25,645 nt of DNA from WRIS01 sp050945135 (GCA_050945135.1 JBMNSJ010000030.1:1-25645), one strand, 5' to 3'. Positions 6,997-15,612 are shown, numbered from the stretch's first letter. Program-made: numbers and translations. The notes: generated by a model from the letters alone, not told the origin.

Positions 6997-7528
6997 CAAG
7001 CGTAAACTTCCAAGAACAATTACAGGTTTTGTCATTCATGTCGGGAAAGCAGCTCAAACACTCACAGCTAATACGACTATCTATTGTGGCAGCAAAACCA
7101 GCGTATTCCGCTTCACCGACAGGCTTGCAAGGATGAAATCCCATACCCTTTCGCTCTCGAGCATTCTGCACTCGACAATCGACCATTCGGAAAGTCAAGG
7201 TGTTATCTTCTCGGAACATTTCGTACACATTAGAAAGAGTGGTTGACTTTAGGATAAGAGCTTTTTCAAGTCCGTCGAGTCCGGGTTGCTCCTCGAGCTT
7301 CAGAAACTTTTTGATACGGCGAGCCTCACTGATAGTAAAGCGCTCCCAGGCCTTTAAGTCGTGATGAATAGCATCGTCCATGCCCTGCTCACGCTCTATA
7401 GACTGAAACCATGTACCATCCAATGCATGAAGATTCTTTGCCAGAATGCCTACCATGTCGATAAGCTCTTCTCTTGAGAGCTCCTTGATGCTCTCCATGC
7501 CATCTATTCCCGTGCTCTTCCCGTTCAT
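6980..7528 (-). CDS. DUF6125-like cysteine-rich protein
   Basis: Protein of 182 residues resembling the DUF6125 group as I recall it; that assignment is from memory. The N-terminal two thirds is helical and charged, with a conserved-looking patch LHALDGTWFQSIE (33-45). The last third has seven cysteines (118, 134, 155, 157, 160, 169, 171) around FRMVDCRVQNAR, HPCKPVG and CECLSC. This spacing suggests binding of a metal or Fe-S cluster, or redox chemistry. No signal peptide or membrane segment is seen. It sits between prfA (26 bp upstream) and prmC (17 bp overlap). An alternative ATG at 7498 would remove 10 residues; GGGACGG before the first ATG favours the longer form. Function unknown. Confidence 0.8.
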   Translation of the reverse strand: MNGKSTGIDGMESIKELSREELIDMVGILAKNLHALDGTWFQSIEREQGMDDAIHHDLKAWERFTISEARRIKKFLKLEEQPGLDGLEKALILKSTTLSNVYEMFREDNTLTFRMVDCRVQNARERKGMGFHPCKPVGEAEYAGFAATIDSRISCECLSCFPDMNDKTCNCSWKFTLDESAS

Positions 7529-7554
7529 TACATCCGTCCCTATTCTGTTTTCTT

Positions 7555-8622
7555 CTATACTGCTTTTTCTAATTTTGCCGCACGATCGGCAGCTTGTAGC
7601 GCGGTGATGAGCTCAATGAGCCCGTGTCCGCTTGTACCCAAAAGTATTCCGTTATAGGTTCCATTGTAATTAATGCGATGATCAGTAACCCGATCCTGGG
7701 GACCATTGTAGGTTCTGATTTTTTCGCTTCTATCGCCTGTTCCGATTTGGCTGCGGCGCTGCTCCGCATCAGCTTCATGTTGCTCAGCAAGCATCTTTTC
7801 GTACAGACGCGCGCGAAGAACACTCATGGCAGCAATCTTGTTCTGCAACTGACTCTTTTGATCTTGGGACTGTACCACAAGTCCACTTGGAACATGAGTG
7901 ATGCGCACCGCAGAGTCGGTCGTATTAACGCACTGACCTCCCGGGCCTCCAGCACGATAGACGTCAATACGTAAATCGTTTGTGTTGATATCAACCTCAA
8001 CCTCATCTGCCTCTGGCAAAACCGCAACAGTAGCAGTTGAAGTGTGAATACGCCCCTGACTTTCGGTTTTTGGAACCCGCTGGACACGATGGACGCCACT
8101 TTCAAACTTCATCATCGAATAGACTTTATCGCCCTTAACTTTAAACTGGATTTCTTTAAAGCCTCCCGCTTCAGAGGCAGAAATATCGAGAGTCTCAGTT
8201 TTCCAACCCTGATCATCGGCAAAGTGCGTATACATGCGGAACAAATCTCCGGCAAATATTGCCGCTTCATCTCCACCAGCACCTGCACGGATTTCGACGA
8301 TAATATCCTTTTCATCTGCAGGGTCGGCAGGTATCAGCATAAATTTGATGTCTTCCTCAAGCTGCGGAAGGGCGGCTTCGATAGAAGAAATTTCTTCTTG
8401 CGCAAATTCTTTCATGTCGGCATCGGCCAACATTTCTTTTGCTGCCTTCAAATCTTCAACTGCAGCGATGTATTCACGCGCTTTGACTGCCAGAGGCCCT
8501 TGACTGGAGAACTCTTTAGCGAGACGGTTGTATTCTTTTTGGTCAGCAAGAACTGCTGGATCCCCTAATCGAGATTCCAACTCTTCATATGCAGTAATAA
8601 TCTTTTGTAGCTTCTCTTGCAT
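7555..8622 (-). CDS. prfA: peptide chain release factor 1
   Basis: Class I release factor ending translation at UAA and UAG, 355 residues, standard length. The peptidyl-transferase motif GGQ is at 228-230 within RAGGPGGQCVN. The stop-codon-recognition tripeptide is PKT (184-186), matching RF1 PxT rather than RF2 SPF. There is no in-frame shift site of the RF2 kind. An AAGGATCATAC stretch precedes the ATG. The gene follows trxB after 62 bp and leads DUF6125-prmC-PNP-hydrolase. No clear promoter is visible in the gap, so it may be co-transcribed with trxAB. Confidence 0.97.
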   Translation of the reverse strand: MQEKLQKIITAYEELESRLGDPAVLADQKEYNRLAKEFSSQGPLAVKAREYIAAVEDLKAAKEMLADADMKEFAQEEISSIEAALPQLEEDIKFMLIPADPADEKDIIVEIRAGAGGDEAAIFAGDLFRMYTHFADDQGWKTETLDISASEAGGFKEIQFKVKGDKVYSMMKFESGVHRVQRVPKTESQGRIHTSTATVAVLPEADEVEVDINTNDLRIDVYRAGGPGGQCVNTTDSAVRITHVPSGLVVQSQDQKSQLQNKIAAMSVLRARLYEKMLAEQHEADAEQRRSQIGTGDRSEKIRTYNGPQDRVTDHRINYNGTYNGILLGTSGHGLIELITALQAADRAAKLEKAV

Positions 8623-8684
8623 GTATGATCCTTATGTGTGCTCGAACCTGATGCGACAATGAAAAGTCGCGACAAAGAATCATA

Positions 8685-9626
8685 TCACGATGAGACGTAC
8701 TCCGCAGCCATCTCCGCAGCAATTGCACCGTCGGCCACGGCGGTGGTCACTTGACGCAAGGCTTTTGAGCGTGCATCGCCGACAACAAAAACACCCGGAA
8801 TCTCAGTTTCGCAATTTGCAGACGTAATGAGATAGCCGTCTTCGTCACGCTTAAGATCATCTTCAAGAAAGGAAACGTTAGCTTCGGTACCTACTGCCAC
8901 AAAAAGCGCGCTGCACTCAATTTCTGTGTAGCTATCGTCCTTGAGATTGTGTACCTCAACTCCCGCTAGCTTGCCATCTGCAGGAATTAGCTTTGAGGGC
9001 ACCGAGTGCCACATGGGCTCAACGTTTTCTATCGCTTCTATCGCATCGCAATAGAGGGTTGTTGCACGAAGGTGGCCCCGACGGTGTACGAGATAGACTT
9101 TTTTACACAGCCGCGCTAAATACATAACATCAATTGCTGCGGTATTGCCACCACCAACGACCATAACTTCTTTGTCTCGGAAAAAATTGCCGTCACAAGT
9201 AGCGCAATACGAAATGCCCTTCCCTTGCAGCTCCGCTTCGTGTTCTAGGCCAATCCTTCTTGGTCTAGCACCACTGGCAATAATGACACTACGCGCCTGG
9301 GTAACGCTGGAGGTGGTCTCTATACGCTTGAGTGGAGTGGTGAAATCTAAATCGATAACCTCTTCGAGAATCTCTTCTGCCCCGAAGCGATCACATTGCT
9401 GCTTCATGGCACTCGCTAGCTCAAAGCCTTCTACGCCCTGAGCAAAACCTGGGTAGTTTTCAATCTTCTCAATATCAGCAAGCTGCCCACCTGCTGATAT
9501 GCGCTCGAAAAGCGCTACCTTAAGACCAGCTCGGGCAGCATATAGCCCCGCAGTCATGCCTGCAGGACCAGCGCCTATAATTGCAACATCATATACCTTC
9601 TCTCGAAGGCTTTTGGAAGCGTTCAT
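8685..9626 (-). CDS. trxB: thioredoxin reductase
   Basis: FAD- and NADPH-dependent reductase that recycles thioredoxin, 313 residues, usual length. FAD motif GAGPAG (18-23), redox-active CATC (Cys141, Cys144), NADPH fold GGGNTA (158-163), the NADPH-phosphate motif HRR and the C-terminal FAD motif VFVVGD are all present. The SD is weak (GGAC before a run of A). It is 17 bp after trxA and certainly in the same transcript, so the enzyme and its substrate are made together. Confidence 0.97.
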   Translation of the reverse strand: MNASKSLREKVYDVAIIGAGPAGMTAGLYAARAGLKVALFERISAGGQLADIEKIENYPGFAQGVEGFELASAMKQQCDRFGAEEILEEVIDLDFTTPLKRIETTSSVTQARSVIIASGARPRRIGLEHEAELQGKGISYCATCDGNFFRDKEVMVVGGGNTAAIDVMYLARLCKKVYLVHRRGHLRATTLYCDAIEAIENVEPMWHSVPSKLIPADGKLAGVEVHNLKDDSYTEIECSALFVAVGTEANVSFLEDDLKRDEDGYLITSANCETEIPGVFVVGDARSKALRQVTTAVADGAIAAEMAAEYVSS

Positions 9627-9643
9627 TTTTTGTCCAAATCGAG

Positions 9644-9952
9644 TTAGGAAATAAACTCAAGAAGCTGAGCTTTTGGCTGAGCTCCAAGAATCTGCTTCTT
9701 TGGCTGCCCTTGCTCAAACAAGATAAAGGTGGGCACGCTCATAACGCCATATTTTGAAGCAATGTCTGGGCTTTGGTCGATATCGAGTTTCACAACATCA
9801 ACTTTGCCAGCTTTTTCTTGCGCAATTTCATCTACTACAGGAGCAACGCGCTTGCAGGGCCCGCACCAGGTTGCAAAGAAATCTACCAAAACAGGCTTGT
9901 CGGAGTTAAGAACCTGGGTCTGGAACTCTTCTGATGAAACGATTTTAGTCAT
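9644..9952 (-). CDS. trxA: thioredoxin
   Basis: Small cytoplasmic disulfide reductase, 102 residues. The active site WCGPCK (Cys30, Cys33) and the cis-proline segment SVPTF are present, and the length matches classical thioredoxins. The start has AAGGAG six bases upstream. It is first of the trxA-trxB pair and possibly of the longer minus-strand run. A stem-loop lies in its 5' leader. Confidence 0.97.
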   Translation of the reverse strand: MTKIVSSEEFQTQVLNSDKPVLVDFFATWCGPCKRVAPVVDEIAQEKAGKVDVVKLDIDQSPDIASKYGVMSVPTFILFEQGQPKKQILGAQPKAQLLEFIS

Positions 9953-9969
9953 GCGATTCTCCTTATTAC

Positions 9970-9998
9970 ACCAAGGTTTTTAAGAGCGCGGCCTTGGT
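9970..9998 (-). promoter_or_regulatory. inverted repeat in the trxA leader
   Basis: Perfect 7-bp inverted repeat ACCAAGG/CCTTGGT with a 15-nt spacer, 17 bp before the trxA start and just upstream of its SD. It could be a leader hairpin or an operator. No convincing promoter hexamers were found for trxA or the divergent patatin gene. Confidence 0.35.
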
Positions 9999-10138
9999 CT
10001 CTCTCATAACATTTTCATTATTGTATACCGCGCACATGAGCCGATATGAAGAAACGTTACCGTACAGCAACCATCTCAACAAAAAATCGATGGGAAGAAA
10101 AACTTGGAAGTATACTAGCTGCGGAAGAAAGGACTATC

Positions 10139-11089
10139 ATGAGCATTACCCCCGCGTACCCCCTTGATGCGGACAACTCAAGACTTCAACCACAAACCCC
10201 AGCATACCTTGGACAAAGCATAAGCCATACAAACCTCATCCTTGAAGGTGGCGCAATGCGAGGACAGTTCACATCAGGTGTTCTCGATTTCTTTATGGAG
10301 CATGGCTTATGGGCTGAGCATGTTATCGGTGTTTCAGCAGGAGCCCTGAACGGATATCATTATGTTGCTGGAGATATCGGCAGGAGTGGCTACCTTAACG
10401 TTAAATACTGCGATGACTGGCGCTATCTTTCGCTGCGCAGTTTTGCGTTAACTGGAAATGCCTTTGGTGCAGAGTTCGTATTTGATGAGGTTCCCAATGA
10501 GCTCGAGCCATTCAATTTTGATGCCTTTCGCTCCTCGCCTATCAAGCTTACAACCGTTGCAAGCAACCTTGAAACAGGTGAGCCGCATTATTTTACCTTC
10601 GGCGATCCGAAGGCAGATATCGACTACCTACGCGCCTCTGCCGCTATGCCACTTGTAAGTAAGATTGTTGAAGTCGGTGGGAAAAAGCTTCTTGATGGAG
10701 GGCCCTGCGATAGTGTTCCTCTGCTATATTCCATTATAACTGGAGCAGAAAAGCACATTGTTGTTCTTACGCAAGATGCAAGCTACGTAAAGCCGCCCAA
10801 TAAACTTATGACCTTAGCGCGGCAGCTTTACCCCGAGTATCCCCACTTTTGTGAACGTATACAGTACCGTCACTTTGAATACAACCGCACATATCGCTTG
10901 CTTCCAAAACTTCATGAACAAGGCAGCATATTCGTCATCAGGCCTCCAGAACCCATTACCATATCAAATATGGAAAAAGACGCGCTGAAGCTGCTTGATT
11001 TGTATGAAATGGGATATACCGAAGCTGCTCACAGCTTCAATCAGTTGATTCACTATCTTGAGAGTCCTGCCGTACGTCCTGCACTTTAG
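10139..11089 (+). CDS. patatin-like phospholipase family protein
   Basis: Ser-Asp dyad lipid hydrolase, 316 residues, resembling the YjjU/RssA type. The oxyanion-hole motif is GGAMRG (37-42), the nucleophile elbow GVSAG (Ser66) and the second catalytic residue Asp186 in LLDGG. A C-terminal extension of about 120 residues follows the catalytic domain. No signal peptide is seen, so it is probably cytoplasmic or peripheral. I start it at the ATG at 10139 because AAAGGA lies six bases upstream; an in-frame ATG at 10046 lacks an RBS and adds 31 residues of unlike composition. The 3' end overlaps the convergent potassium channel gene by 53 bp. Substrate unknown. Confidence 0.9.
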   Translation: MSITPAYPLDADNSRLQPQTPAYLGQSISHTNLILEGGAMRGQFTSGVLDFFMEHGLWAEHVIGVSAGALNGYHYVAGDIGRSGYLNVKYCDDWRYLSLRSFALTGNAFGAEFVFDEVPNELEPFNFDAFRSSPIKLTTVASNLETGEPHYFTFGDPKADIDYLRASAAMPLVSKIVEVGGKKLLDGGPCDSVPLLYSIITGAEKHIVVLTQDASYVKPPNKLMTLARQLYPEYPHFCERIQYRHFEYNRTYRLLPKLHEQGSIFVIRPPEPITISNMEKDALKLLDLYEMGYTEAAHSFNQLIHYLESPAVRPAL

Positions 11090-11879
11090 CGCGAACATCT
11101 TCACTACGAAATTCTGCAACAAAGCCTGCCGAAAAGATACCGGCAGGGATAGCAACCGCACCAATTGCAAGCACCATAACCACAAAGCCAAGCAAACGGC
11201 CAGCAGCAGTTATGGGAACCAAATCTCCGTAGCCCGTTGTGGTAATAGTGATCATCGCCCAATACATCCCGGTAAACACGCTGTCGAATTTTTCTGGCTG
11301 TACGGGATTTTCGAGTGCAAACATAAGCACGCTTGCAGTAACAGTGAGAAGACCAAGCACAACAAAAGCCGCAATAATCTCAGAGCGACGCTTTGAAAAC
11401 ACAAGCGCGATGGAATGTAGGCCTTTCATATAGCGCGTGAGCTTCATTAAACGAACGAGACGTATAATTCTGATGCTGTGAAGTATTTGCGATGAGACTG
11501 GTATGAAAAAAGCTAGAAGACCAGGCGCAAAAGCAAGAAAATCAATAATACCCATCAAAGAAAATGCGTAGCGAAGACGCGCCTTGCCAGGACTTAAACT
11601 TGGATATACCAAATCTGCTATCCAGAGGCGAACAGCATACTCAATACCGAAGAACAGCGTAGATGCTGAAGCGATAAGATTGAAGGAGAAACGTGTAGTA
11701 TCCGAAAAATTAGGATCGTCGGTTACAAATACCAAAAGAGCATTGATGATAATCAGCACCAAAAGTGCGATGCCAAAAAACTTCGCGACAGGCCCACCTT
11801 TTAAAGGATTTTCCGACGCATAGTAAGCACTCTGCTTAATGCGGCTAGACTCTTGTATTCTTCTTTGCTGTGTTTCCAT
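11037..11879 (-). CDS. voltage-gated potassium channel (Kv type)
   Basis: Six-segment potassium channel, 280 residues. S1 is around 31-52, S2-S3 at 66-125, an S4-like voltage sensor with regularly spaced basic residues (RIIRLVRLMKLTR, 137-149), S5 around 168-190, the selectivity filter TTTGYGDL (213-220) and S6 at 228-255. The charged C-terminal tail (256-280) has no RCK or cyclic-nucleotide domain. No SD is seen; the -10-like TATACT ends six bases before the ATG, suggesting a leaderless mRNA. It is convergent with the patatin gene, with a 53-bp overlap, and divergent from the antiporter gene, with which it could share ion homeostasis. Confidence 0.93.
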   Translation of the reverse strand: METQQRRIQESSRIKQSAYYASENPLKGGPVAKFFGIALLVLIIINALLVFVTDDPNFSDTTRFSFNLIASASTLFFGIEYAVRLWIADLVYPSLSPGKARLRYAFSLMGIIDFLAFAPGLLAFFIPVSSQILHSIRIIRLVRLMKLTRYMKGLHSIALVFSKRRSEIIAAFVVLGLLTVTASVLMFALENPVQPEKFDSVFTGMYWAMITITTTGYGDLVPITAAGRLLGFVVMVLAIGAVAIPAGIFSAGFVAEFRSEDVRAKVQDVRQDSQDSESTD

Positions 11880-11885
11880 AGTGGG

Positions 11886-11894
11886 AGTATATCA
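11886..11894 (-). promoter_or_regulatory. extended -10 promoter of the potassium channel gene
   Basis: Minus-strand TGATATACT is an extended -10. The hexamer ends six bases before the ATG, so transcription should start at or next to the start codon (leaderless). No SD is present, which fits. Confidence 0.5.
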
Positions 11895-11955
11895 TTGCAT
11901 GGCTTGAGGACACAGGCTTTATCGCCTGAAGCCTGCCGCCTGAGCCCGGCTCTTT

Positions 11956-11964
11956 TGTTAGAAT
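11956..11964 (+). promoter_or_regulatory. extended -10 promoter of the antiporter gene
   Basis: TGTTAGAAT matches an extended -10. A usable -35 is not evident. The start codon is about 45 bp downstream, after AAAGGA. Confidence 0.4.
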
Positions 11965-12008
11965 GTTTCACTAGCTTTCAAACAACCCGAAAGGACCGAC
12001 ACTACACG

Positions 12009-13214
12009 ATGGTCACTGACTTCATTTCAATAGCTGTTATTGCGCTTGTCGCTGCCCTTTCTCCTCTTATTGCAAATCTTATCCCAAGAAAAGTAGTGCC
12101 TGAAACTGTTTTTCTCATAATTGCGGGGGCTGTTCTAGGCCCTCATATGGCTGGGCTTATCGTTTTGTCTGATTCGGTTAACCTTCTGGGAGATCTTGGT
12201 CTAGCCTTTCTTTTTCTTCTCGCTGGCTATGAAATCAATACGAAGCACCTCACCGGGACTGAAGGAAAAAGGGGCTTTGTAACCTGGCTTATCTCACTGG
12301 GTATAGCTTTTGCAATCGTTCTTATGATTCCTCAGCTTCGCAACAACGAGATAGAGATTATTGCAATCGCAATTGCCTTAACCACAACAGCTCTTGGCAC
12401 CCTCATGCCTATTATGAAAGAACGTGGGCTCATGAACACACGCGTAGGAAACGCAATTCTTTCATATGGAACCTATGGTGAGCTCGGGCCTATTATTGCG
12501 ATGGCGCTTCTTTTGTCGACGCGAGCAGAGTGGAAAACGGTGCTTATCCTTTTAGCTTTCATTGCTATCGCCGTCCTAGCTGCCGTCTTTTCATCGCGAG
12601 CACGCAAAGCGGGTGGTAAAATCTATCATTTTCTTGACGACAACGCCAACACCACCTCGCAAACAGCTATGAGATTTACGGTGCTACTTCTCGTAGCACT
12701 CACTGCTCTATCAGCAATTTTTCATCTCGATATTATTATGGGGGCTTTTGCTGCTGGCTTTATTTTACGTTACGTAATTCCGGAAGGAAATTCTGACCTA
12801 GAAATGAAACTTGATGGCATAGCCTACGGTTTTCTCATTCCTTTATTCTTCGTAGTTTCTGGAGCGAAGGTTGATTTATCGGCGGTTCTCGCACGTCCGA
12901 CTGTACTGATTGGCTTTATCGTATTGCTTCTTCTTGTTCGTGCAGTACCTATCTTTGTCGCACTCAGCACAGGAAAAAGCACCAAAGATATGCGCGTTCG
13001 TAACCGTGTGACTGTTTCTCTGTATTGCACCACCGCACTACCCATCATAGTTGCGGTCACGACCATTGCTGTCCAGGTAGGTGCCATGTCGCCAGGTACT
13101 TCTTCGGTGCTCGTGTCTGCGGGAGCTATTACCGTTCTCGTAATGCCTCTTCTAGCTTCACTCACTCATAAGGCATCAGACGAAATCGAGGAAAAGGAAA
13201 GCTCCCAAAACTAG
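12009..13214 (+). CDS. CPA2-type cation/proton antiporter
   Basis: Integral membrane exchanger of the Kef/CPA2 type, 401 residues with about 12 hydrophobic segments. Family features are the first-helix region VVPETVFLIIAGAVLGP (29-45), FLFLLAGYEI (67-76) and GAFAAGFIL in the second half. At the position where many members have an acidic pair or ND motif, this one reads YGTYGELGPI, with one Glu (158). It ends in a short acidic tail; no TrkA-N or RCK domain is attached. I start at the ATG at 12009 because the first helix begins there; AAAGGA lies about 13 bases upstream, a long spacing. It diverges from the potassium channel gene. Ion specificity (Na or K) cannot be read from sequence. Confidence 0.9.
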   Translation: MVTDFISIAVIALVAALSPLIANLIPRKVVPETVFLIIAGAVLGPHMAGLIVLSDSVNLLGDLGLAFLFLLAGYEINTKHLTGTEGKRGFVTWLISLGIAFAIVLMIPQLRNNEIEIIAIAIALTTTALGTLMPIMKERGLMNTRVGNAILSYGTYGELGPIIAMALLLSTRAEWKTVLILLAFIAIAVLAAVFSSRARKAGGKIYHFLDDNANTTSQTAMRFTVLLLVALTALSAIFHLDIIMGAFAAGFILRYVIPEGNSDLEMKLDGIAYGFLIPLFFVVSGAKVDLSAVLARPTVLIGFIVLLLLVRAVPIFVALSTGKSTKDMRVRNRVTVSLYCTTALPIIVAVTTIAVQVGAMSPGTSSVLVSAGAITVLVMPLLASLTHKASDEIEEKESSQN

Positions 13215-13248
13215 CCGAGCAGTTTTCTGAGAGAGGCCCAGCCTATAC

Positions 13249-13281
13249 GGTGCTAAGCCTGTTTATGTGGTGCTAAGCCTG
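13249..13281. repeat. short 20-bp-period tandem repeat
   Basis: GGTGCTAAGCCTG occurs at 13249-13261 and 13269-13281, and partly similar CCTA units continue to about 13315. It lies directly after the antiporter stop, in the 478-bp gene-free stretch 13215-13692, which also holds the MITE-like element and the thrS terminator. Confidence 0.6.
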
Positions 13282-13325
13282 CCTATCCGGAAAAAAACCT
13301 ACCTATTTATCGCAGAGGCCAAAAA

Positions 13326-13488
13326 TTGGTACGGAATGGGCTTAGTCCGGATTTTCGAGCGTATTTTAGAGCGAGATTGTCGTCATGCAAACTGATGCCA
13401 AGAGAGAGCGCCTGGTCACAAAGCTACTGCAATTTTTACTGCTTGCATACAGGAAGCAAAAATCCGGACTAAGCTCATTCCGTTCCAA
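13326..13488. mobile_element. MITE-like element with 30-bp terminal inverted repeats
   Basis: The 30-bp ends at 13326-13355 and 13459-13488 are inverted copies matching at 28 of 30 positions; the core is GCTTAGTCCGGATTTT. They enclose about 103 bp with no frame of note, 163 bp in all. AAAA flanks both sides and could be a target duplication or only an A-tract. A decayed relative is at 119-263. Small size, long inverted termini and more than one copy fit a miniature inverted-repeat element. The mobilising transposase is unknown. Confidence 0.65.
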
Positions 13489-13503
13489 AAAAGCTTCCAG
13501 ATG

Positions 13504-13551
13504 AAAAAAGTATCCCTCGAGGTTGCCCATCAAGCGACAACCCCGAGGGAT
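13504..13551 (-). terminator. Rho-independent terminator of thrS
   Basis: Stem ATCCCTCG-GGTTG / CAACC-CGAGGGAT with one mismatch and a 12-nt loop. On the minus strand it is followed by ACTTTTTTC. It lies about 140 bp past the thrS stop. The stem is strong and the T-run orientation is clear. Confidence 0.85.
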
Positions 13552-13581
13552 TTCTTGGCTTAATCCGTCCGGTCCTGTAAT

Positions 13582-13617
13582 GCGAGAGGAGCGAACTCGC
13601 TTGCAAGCTCCTATCGC
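13582..13617 (-). other. stem-loop in the thrS 3' untranslated region
   Basis: GCGA-GGAGC pairs with GCTCC-TCGC across a 2-bp internal bulge on each side and a 14-nt loop. It sits between the thrS stop and its terminator. It may stabilise the 3' end or belong to a small 3'-UTR RNA; there is no direct evidence for either. Confidence 0.35.
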
Positions 13618-13692
13618 AATGAGTCAAGTCATAACGATGACCGCACTACATCAAGACATACGCATCCAGCTAACACCTCAATCAGGAAGCGT

Positions 13693-15612
13693 TTACAGTG
13701 CAGCCTCTTTGATGACCTCGATGAAGCGATCAATCTCCCATACGCCTTGGTCTCCCTCATGGCGCTCACGTACAGATACCGTGCCGCTCTCAATTTCTTT
13801 ATCACCCAAAACAAGCATATAAGGAATCTTTTGGCTTTGAGCCTTAGCAATCTTAACCCTCATGGGTTCGTTTTGGTCATACAGCTCAACACGCCCACCT
13901 GCAGCTTCAATCTTGCTAACAAGTTCTTTACAAGCTTCAATATGGCGATCAGCTAAAGGTAAAACCGCTACTTGTACAGGAGCTAACCACAAAGGCAGAG
14001 CACCAGCGTAGTGCTCGATTAAGATACCCAAGAATCGCTCAATCGAACCAAAAATTGCACGATGAAGCATCCAGGGGCGTTCTTCGGTATTGCTATCCGT
14101 GCGATACGTTAAATCAAAACGTTCGGGGAAATTGAAGTCGACTTGAATGGTAGAGCACTGCCACGTACGACCAATGGCATCTTTGACTTTGATATCAATC
14201 TTGGGTCCGTAAAATGCTCCGTCACCCTCGTTTATATCGTGCTCAAGGCCATAACGTGCGCACGCATCTTTCAAAGAGTTGGTAGCATATTCCCACATAT
14301 CATCGCTACCGATGCTCTTTTCCGGGCGCGTAGAAATTTCTGCTGAATATTCAAAGCCGAAGCTTGTCATGATGTAATCGATAAGATCAAGCATGCCAAG
14401 AACCTCATCAACTACCTGATCACGACGACAGAATACATGAGCATCATCTTGCGTAAAGCCGCGAGCTCGTAATAAACCGTGCACTACCCCGCTCATTTCG
14501 TGGCGATACACCGTTCCAAACTCGAAGAAGCGAATTGGCAACTCACGATATGAATGGATATCATTTTTGTACAATAGCACGTGACCCGGACAGTTCATGG
14601 GCTTTACTGCATATTCGGAGTGACGAGGGTTTTCTTCGTCGCCTTCATTGATATTGAAGAAGTACATATTCTCGTGGTAAAAATCGTAGTGCCCTGAAGT
14701 CTTCCAAACATCAGCATTATAAATGTGGGGAGTAATAACCTCTTCATATCCTCGTTTATACAAATCGCGACGCAGCCACTCTTGCATCGTGCGAATAACC
14801 CGAGCACCCTTTGGAAGATAGAGCGGCAAACCTACGCCCGCCATAGGATCCATCATGTAGATTCCAAGCTCACGACCAAGTTTGCGATGGTCACGCTTTT
14901 CTGCTTCTTCAAGATTACTGAGATAGGTCTGCATTTCCTTCTTATTGAAGAAAGCAGTTCCGTAAACACGCTGGAGCATCTCTCTGTCGCTATCGCCACG
15001 CCAGTACGCACCTGCAAGCTTGGTAAGCTTAAAAGCAGCTAATTTGGAAGTATCGGGAATATGAGGCCCACGACATAGATCGGTAAAATCCCCAATCGTG
15101 TACGTTGTAATGGTTTCATCTGCCCCGAGATCCTCGATTAATTCCAGTTTCAGCATCTGACCTTTACTCTTAAAGAGCTCATATGCCTCTTCGCGAGAAA
15201 GCACCTTGCGCTCGAAAGGTTCGGCAGAAGCAACAATTTCTGCCATACGTGCTTCAATTTTTTCTAAGTCATCAGGACCGAGATTCTTGTCGAGTTTTAT
15301 GTCGTAATAAAAGCCGTTTTCGATAGCAGGTCCAATTCCAAACTCGATGTTTGGATGCAAATCTTTAAGCGCTTGCGCCATAATATGCGCAGCTGAGTGG
15401 CGAAGGATATCAAGTGCTTCGGGGCTTTTATTGGTGATAATAGAAACGGCATCGCCTTCTGACACCTCATAACTTAAATCAACAAGAGCGTCGTTAACCT
15501 TTCCCGCAAGGGCTGCTTTTGCAAGTCCTGCCCCAATTGAAGCAGCAACATCGGCTACGCAAGCTCCAGGCTCGAGCTCCTTTTTTGAACCATCGGGTAA
15601 AAAGATATTCAT
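13693..15612 (-). CDS. thrS: threonyl-tRNA synthetase
   Basis: Class II aminoacyl-tRNA synthetase charging tRNA-Thr, 639 residues, full length. The N-terminal TGS domain starts MNIFLPDGS. The editing domain has HSAAH (His72, His76). The catalytic core contains MNCPGH (zinc Cys), motif 2 FRFFEFGTVYRHE-like sequence and CRRDQ, and an anticodon-binding domain closes the chain. The start is the ATG at 15610-15612, with AAAGGA seven bases upstream; an earlier in-frame start would add ten unlike residues. It has its own promoter and terminator. No T-box motif is found in its leader, unlike thrS of many Firmicutes. Confidence 0.97.
   Translation of the reverse strand: MNIFLPDGSKKELEPGACVADVAASIGAGLAKAALAGKVNDALVDLSYEVSEGDAVSIITNKSPEALDILRHSAAHIMAQALKDLHPNIEFGIGPAIENGFYYDIKLDKNLGPDDLEKIEARMAEIVASAEPFERKVLSREEAYELFKSKGQMLKLELIEDLGADETITTYTIGDFTDLCRGPHIPDTSKLAAFKLTKLAGAYWRGDSDREMLQRVYGTAFFNKKEMQTYLSNLEEAEKRDHRKLGRELGIYMMDPMAGVGLPLYLPKGARVIRTMQEWLRRDLYKRGYEEVITPHIYNADVWKTSGHYDFYHENMYFFNINEGDEENPRHSEYAVKPMNCPGHVLLYKNDIHSYRELPIRFFEFGTVYRHEMSGVVHGLLRARGFTQDDAHVFCRRDQVVDEVLGMLDLIDYIMTSFGFEYSAEISTRPEKSIGSDDMWEYATNSLKDACARYGLEHDINEGDGAFYGPKIDIKVKDAIGRTWQCSTIQVDFNFPERFDLTYRTDSNTEERPWMLHRAIFGSIERFLGILIEHYAGALPLWLAPVQVAVLPLADRHIEACKELVSKIEAAGGRVELYDQNEPMRVKIAKAQSQKIPYMLVLGDKEIESGTVSVRERHEGDQGVWEIDRFIEVIKEAAL

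Noticed and set aside
8044..8568. Long plus-strand frame opposite prfA
   Set aside because: It lies entirely within prfA on the other strand, has no RBS or family features, and prfA motifs are fully intact.
10046..10138. Upstream start for the patatin-like protein
   Set aside because: The added 31 residues are basic and unlike the family start, and no RBS is present there, while the ATG at 10139 has AAAGGA at good spacing.
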